Positions 8,729-11,894 of a DNA stretch of 11,894 bases are shown here, one piece after another. Under the pieces are notes generated by a model. It was given only the letters and a program-made list of their open reading frames with translations. It did no database searches and was not told where the DNA came from. The stretch comes from Aureobasidium sp. EXF-3400 (taxonomy: Eukaryota; Ascomycota; Dothideomycetes; Dothideales; Saccotheciaceae), in contig SWBL01000674.1 of NCBI GenBank assembly GCA_024195585.1, forward strand, positions 1 to 11,894. Direction: 5' to 3'. The first letter of the stretch is position 1. The number at the start of each line of letters is the position of its first letter. The position numbers and the translations under genes are program-made.

Positions 8729-10849
8729 ATGGCCGACGACGAATACGCATACCTGCAGCCGGACTTTGATCCAAGCTCTCTCACAGTGCCCCGCCTGCGC
8801 TCCATCCTGGTTGCCCACAATGTCGCCTATCCTTCATCTGCAAAGAAGTCCGATCTGATTGCTATCTTCAATTCAAATGTTGCTCCTCAGGCTAGGAAAC
8901 TACTGAACGTCCAGTCCCGCACTGTGCGCTCGGCAAGAGGCATCGTCGACGTACCTTCCAGCCAATCGAGCACCAACGACGACGAAGACGACCAAGACAC
9001 CGCTGACGACAACATCACTGTTTCTGCGACTCCAGCAAGGCGGACTACTAGGCGTACCGTCATGCGACCAGCCGCCGAAGACACTGTTGCCCCCACACCT
9101 CGTTCCACCAGGAGGTCTTTCGCTTCAACAAGTGCTCGACGTGCTTCCAGTAAGCATGCTACAGTTGAGCCTGAGCCTACTCCAAGACGTGTCGTCAGGT
9201 CTTCTTTCCCCAGCGAGCCGCCACAACCCATCTACCGTGATCAGGGCGCCGATTCACCATTCTCCAAGGACAATCCCTTCCAGAGCGGAAGCTCTCCACC
9301 GTCTGCATACCGTCACCGTAGCAAGAGTGGAGACCGAAGACGAACCACCATTGGGCCGTCAGCCGACAGAGAGAGAAGAAAGAGCAGAGATGCCAGACGC
9401 AGAACCGACGGTTTCTATCGCCAAGAAGAGGATCTTACCGCTGTATCGAGAACGCCGATCGCTCGAGTGAAGGTTGAGCCAGATTACGAGGAGGAGTACG
9501 ACCAAATGATGGCTGGCGAGGAGTTTACTCCGGAAGAACAACACGAACTTATCAAGGCCCAGGAAGAAAACCCGAGCTCTGCGCTCAGTCGTGTTCCTCG
9601 CAAGCAGAAGCCGAGATCCGGAGCAGCAAAAGCTGGATTTACGACCGTCTTCTTCACCATACTTGTTGCGGTCGCCGCTGTTTGGCGACAGGAGAAGATT
9701 AAGGTTGGCTTCTGTGGTATCGGACAGCCGTCAGAAACATTCGCCGGTGCTGATATCCCTGAGTGGGCATCGTTCCTGAAACCAGAATGCGAGCCGTGTC
9801 CAATGCATGCTGAATGCCGGGAGAACCTTCATATTGTTTGTGATGACGGATTTGTGCCTGTCTCGCACCCTCTCGCGCTTGGTGGTCTCGTCCCTATACC
9901 GCCTACCTGCGAGCCGGATAGTGAGAAGCTTCGCAAGATTACGGCCTTGACAAGTCATGCCGTTGAGACTGTTTTGCGCGAGGCAAATGCAAAGTATGAG
10001 TGTGGCGAGACCAAGACTCCATATGTTACTGAGCCGGAGCTCAAGGCAACCATTGCCGCAAAGGGCAAGAACATGAAAGACATCCTTGACTTGATTGATC
10101 AAGCAATCGATGATGTTCCTAAACGTGATGAGGTGAAGACCAAAGTTGATCCGTAAGTCACGTCTCTCTTTTACATTCGATCTTTTGTGTGATTATGCAT
10201 CATCAGGCTTACATGAAGAGTTCACTAACAGACCCGCCTTCGGTACAACAGACAAACCTCTGTCCGCTCCTTCCGCAGCACATCTCTCGCAGCCGTCAGC
10301 TTCAGATGCGCACTCAAACGATCAGTTCGCCTCACGATTAGACAGCATCTTCGCGAACTTGTAGGTATTCTTGCCTTGGCTATCACAGCTGCATATGGTC
10401 AGCGTACCATCTCGAAACGTCGTTCTACTTCAACGCAGGCCAAGCATTTGGCAAGTGTGGCCCTTGACAAGCTCGCCACACAGGCAAGCCTGCACGCTCA
10501 AGATCCCGTTGGTTATCCCGAACCATTGATCAGCATGGTCGCGCTCCGTGACGATGTGCTTCGTGATGAGTTCCGCGCACAAGAGCGTAACAGAATTTGG
10601 ACAGCCGTGCAGAAACTCGTCGAGGGTAATGCCAATGTCAGGACCATGGTGCGCGAGGGCCGCACAGGTGACGTTAGCAGGATGTGGGAGTGGATTGGTG
10701 CAGTCTACCGCATCGAAGGGGGTTCAGCACACCAGAGTCCAGCAGTGGGGAAGATCACAAGTCCTGGAAGACTGGACGACAGCATGACATCTGGAAGTGG
10801 TCTGGAGATTGAGAAGCGTAAATGGGAGGAGTCGAGACCTTACTATTGA
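8729..10849 (+). CDS. SRC1: Inner nuclear membrane protein Src1/Heh1 (LEM/MAN1 family)
   Basis: Two exons (8729-10152 and 10252-10849) encode 673 aa. Src1/Heh1 is the fungal relative of LEM2/MAN1; it anchors chromatin (rDNA, subtelomeres) to the inner nuclear membrane and recruits the ESCRT adaptor Chm7/CHMP7 for envelope surveillance. Residues 17-52 form a HeH (helix-extension-helix) DNA-binding motif (LTVPRLRSILVAHNV, then KKSDLIAIF). A long disordered Ser/Arg/Glu-rich linker follows, with a strongly basic NLS-like cluster at 196-226. TM1 is about 303-319. The lumenal part of the MSC domain has conserved Cys (C329, C354, C357, C363, C371, C394, C425). TM2 is about 509-524, and the nucleoplasmic winged-helix region is about 560-630, ending in VSRMWEWIG. 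The start ATG has G at -3 and G at +4; an in-frame open stretch upstream lacks another ATG. The whole family architecture is present, so the gene appears intact. Confidence 0.95.
10153..10251 (+). other. Intron of SRC1 with two alternative acceptors
   Basis: A 99-nt intron with donor GTAAGT and a consensus CACTAAC branch site at 10223-10229. The acceptor at 10250-10251 gives the only frame that continues into STSLAAV, TM2 and the winged helix, joined as P475-Q476. A nearer AG at 10230-10231 is 1-2 nt from the branch A, normally too close to use; using it would shift the frame and stop at 10362-10364. Retention stops immediately at the TAA within the donor. Confidence 0.88.
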
Positions 10850-11255
10850 TTTCAAATAGAGAGTTAGATAGTCATGGTTGTCAACAATGGCAAGTGCTAA
10901 AGAAAGCTTCGTTCCCATCAGTATTGAAGTCAACGTCGGATGCGCCCTCTCAAGCACCATCTCATAGATAAACCCCTCTGCAAACAGGACTTGATGGGCG
11001 AAGCAAAGACAAAGTGAAGCACACACTCTCTCATGAGAACATAACAAGCAAAGAATCTCTGCATTGTGAACACATCTCCTGCGTGAGACAGCATGTCAGA
11101 TTGTACAAAAGCGAAAAAAGGTCTTGGCAGCGCTCGGTAGATCCACGGCACGAACACTTCAATTTTCGCGGAGGGCAGGCACGACGCTTGATTTTGGCCC
11201 GCGAAAAGCGACACTCTCTTTCTGCCACCCAGCGACTCACACAAATACCGCCAAA
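10850..11255 (+). promoter_or_regulatory. SRC1 3' flank and eL42 promoter
   Basis: This 406-bp gap between tandem genes must hold the SRC1 3' UTR and the promoter of the ribosomal protein gene. I see no coding frame of substance. Near the eL42 start there is a 9-bp inverted repeat (listed separately), a GACGC element in its spacer, and a pyrimidine run at 11209-11226 (CACTCTCTTTCTGCC), which resembles the polypyrimidine start regions typical of ribosomal protein genes. The transcription start is probably near that run, by inference. Confidence 0.6.
11163..11207. promoter_or_regulatory. Inverted TTTTCGCGG / CCGCGAAAA pair upstream of eL42
   Basis: TTTTCGCGG at 11163-11171 and CCGCGAAAA at 11199-11207 are exact reverse complements with a 27-nt spacer. 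The CGCGAAA core fits the CRCGAAA consensus of the Swi4/Swi6 (SBF) family and is similar to E2F-type sites. The spacer contains GACGC, a sequence associated with forkhead factor Fhl1 at fungal ribosomal protein genes. The pair ends 48 bp before the eL42 start codon, so it is well placed as a factor-binding site. The repeat is observed; the factor is unknown. Confidence 0.5.

Positions 11256-11894
<639 letters not shown>

Overview
This window looks like chromosomal DNA of a filamentous ascomycete fungus (Pezizomycotina; class not determinable here). The coding genes carry short GT...AG introns (51-99 nt) with CTNAN-type branch sites. Start codons have a purine at -3. Four of the five gene products belong to typical fungal nuclear gene families: a hotdog thioesterase, a DDHD phospholipase, the inner-nuclear-membrane protein Src1/Heh1, and ribosomal protein eL42. 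I see no plasmid, phage, transposon, CRISPR or secondary-metabolite features.

Layout, left to right. Positions 1-3563 hold no gene I can support; the open frames there look random. Position 3564-4013 (minus) is a complete single-exon PaaI/ACOT13-like acyl-CoA thioesterase. A 532-bp divergent promoter separates it from a three-exon DDHD-domain phospholipase A1 homologue (4546-7586, plus, 978 aa). Five bases beyond its stop lies the stop codon of a convergent two-exon gene (7592-8444, minus, 262 aa). That protein has a RING-like zinc finger and ankyrin-like C-terminus. A 284-bp divergent promoter then leads into SRC1/HEH1 (8729-10849, plus, two exons, 673 aa). The window ends inside the gene for 60S ribosomal protein eL42 (11256 to beyond 11894, plus). 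Its first exon is only the ATG, and its zinc-finger C-terminus is cut by the window edge.

How the genes relate. The thioesterase and phospholipase share a promoter region and both act on fatty-acyl substrates, so co-regulation in lipid turnover is plausible but inferred. Src1 and eL42 are housekeeping genes. No multigene novel system is visible. The most interesting points are at transcript level. The phospholipase leader has an in-frame, Arg-rich, mitochondrial-presequence-like extension that a 24-nt upstream exon or a near-cognate start could attach. The SRC1 intron sits so that retention or a nearby acceptor would make a single-membrane-pass isoform, resembling the known yeast SRC1-S/SRC1-L pair.
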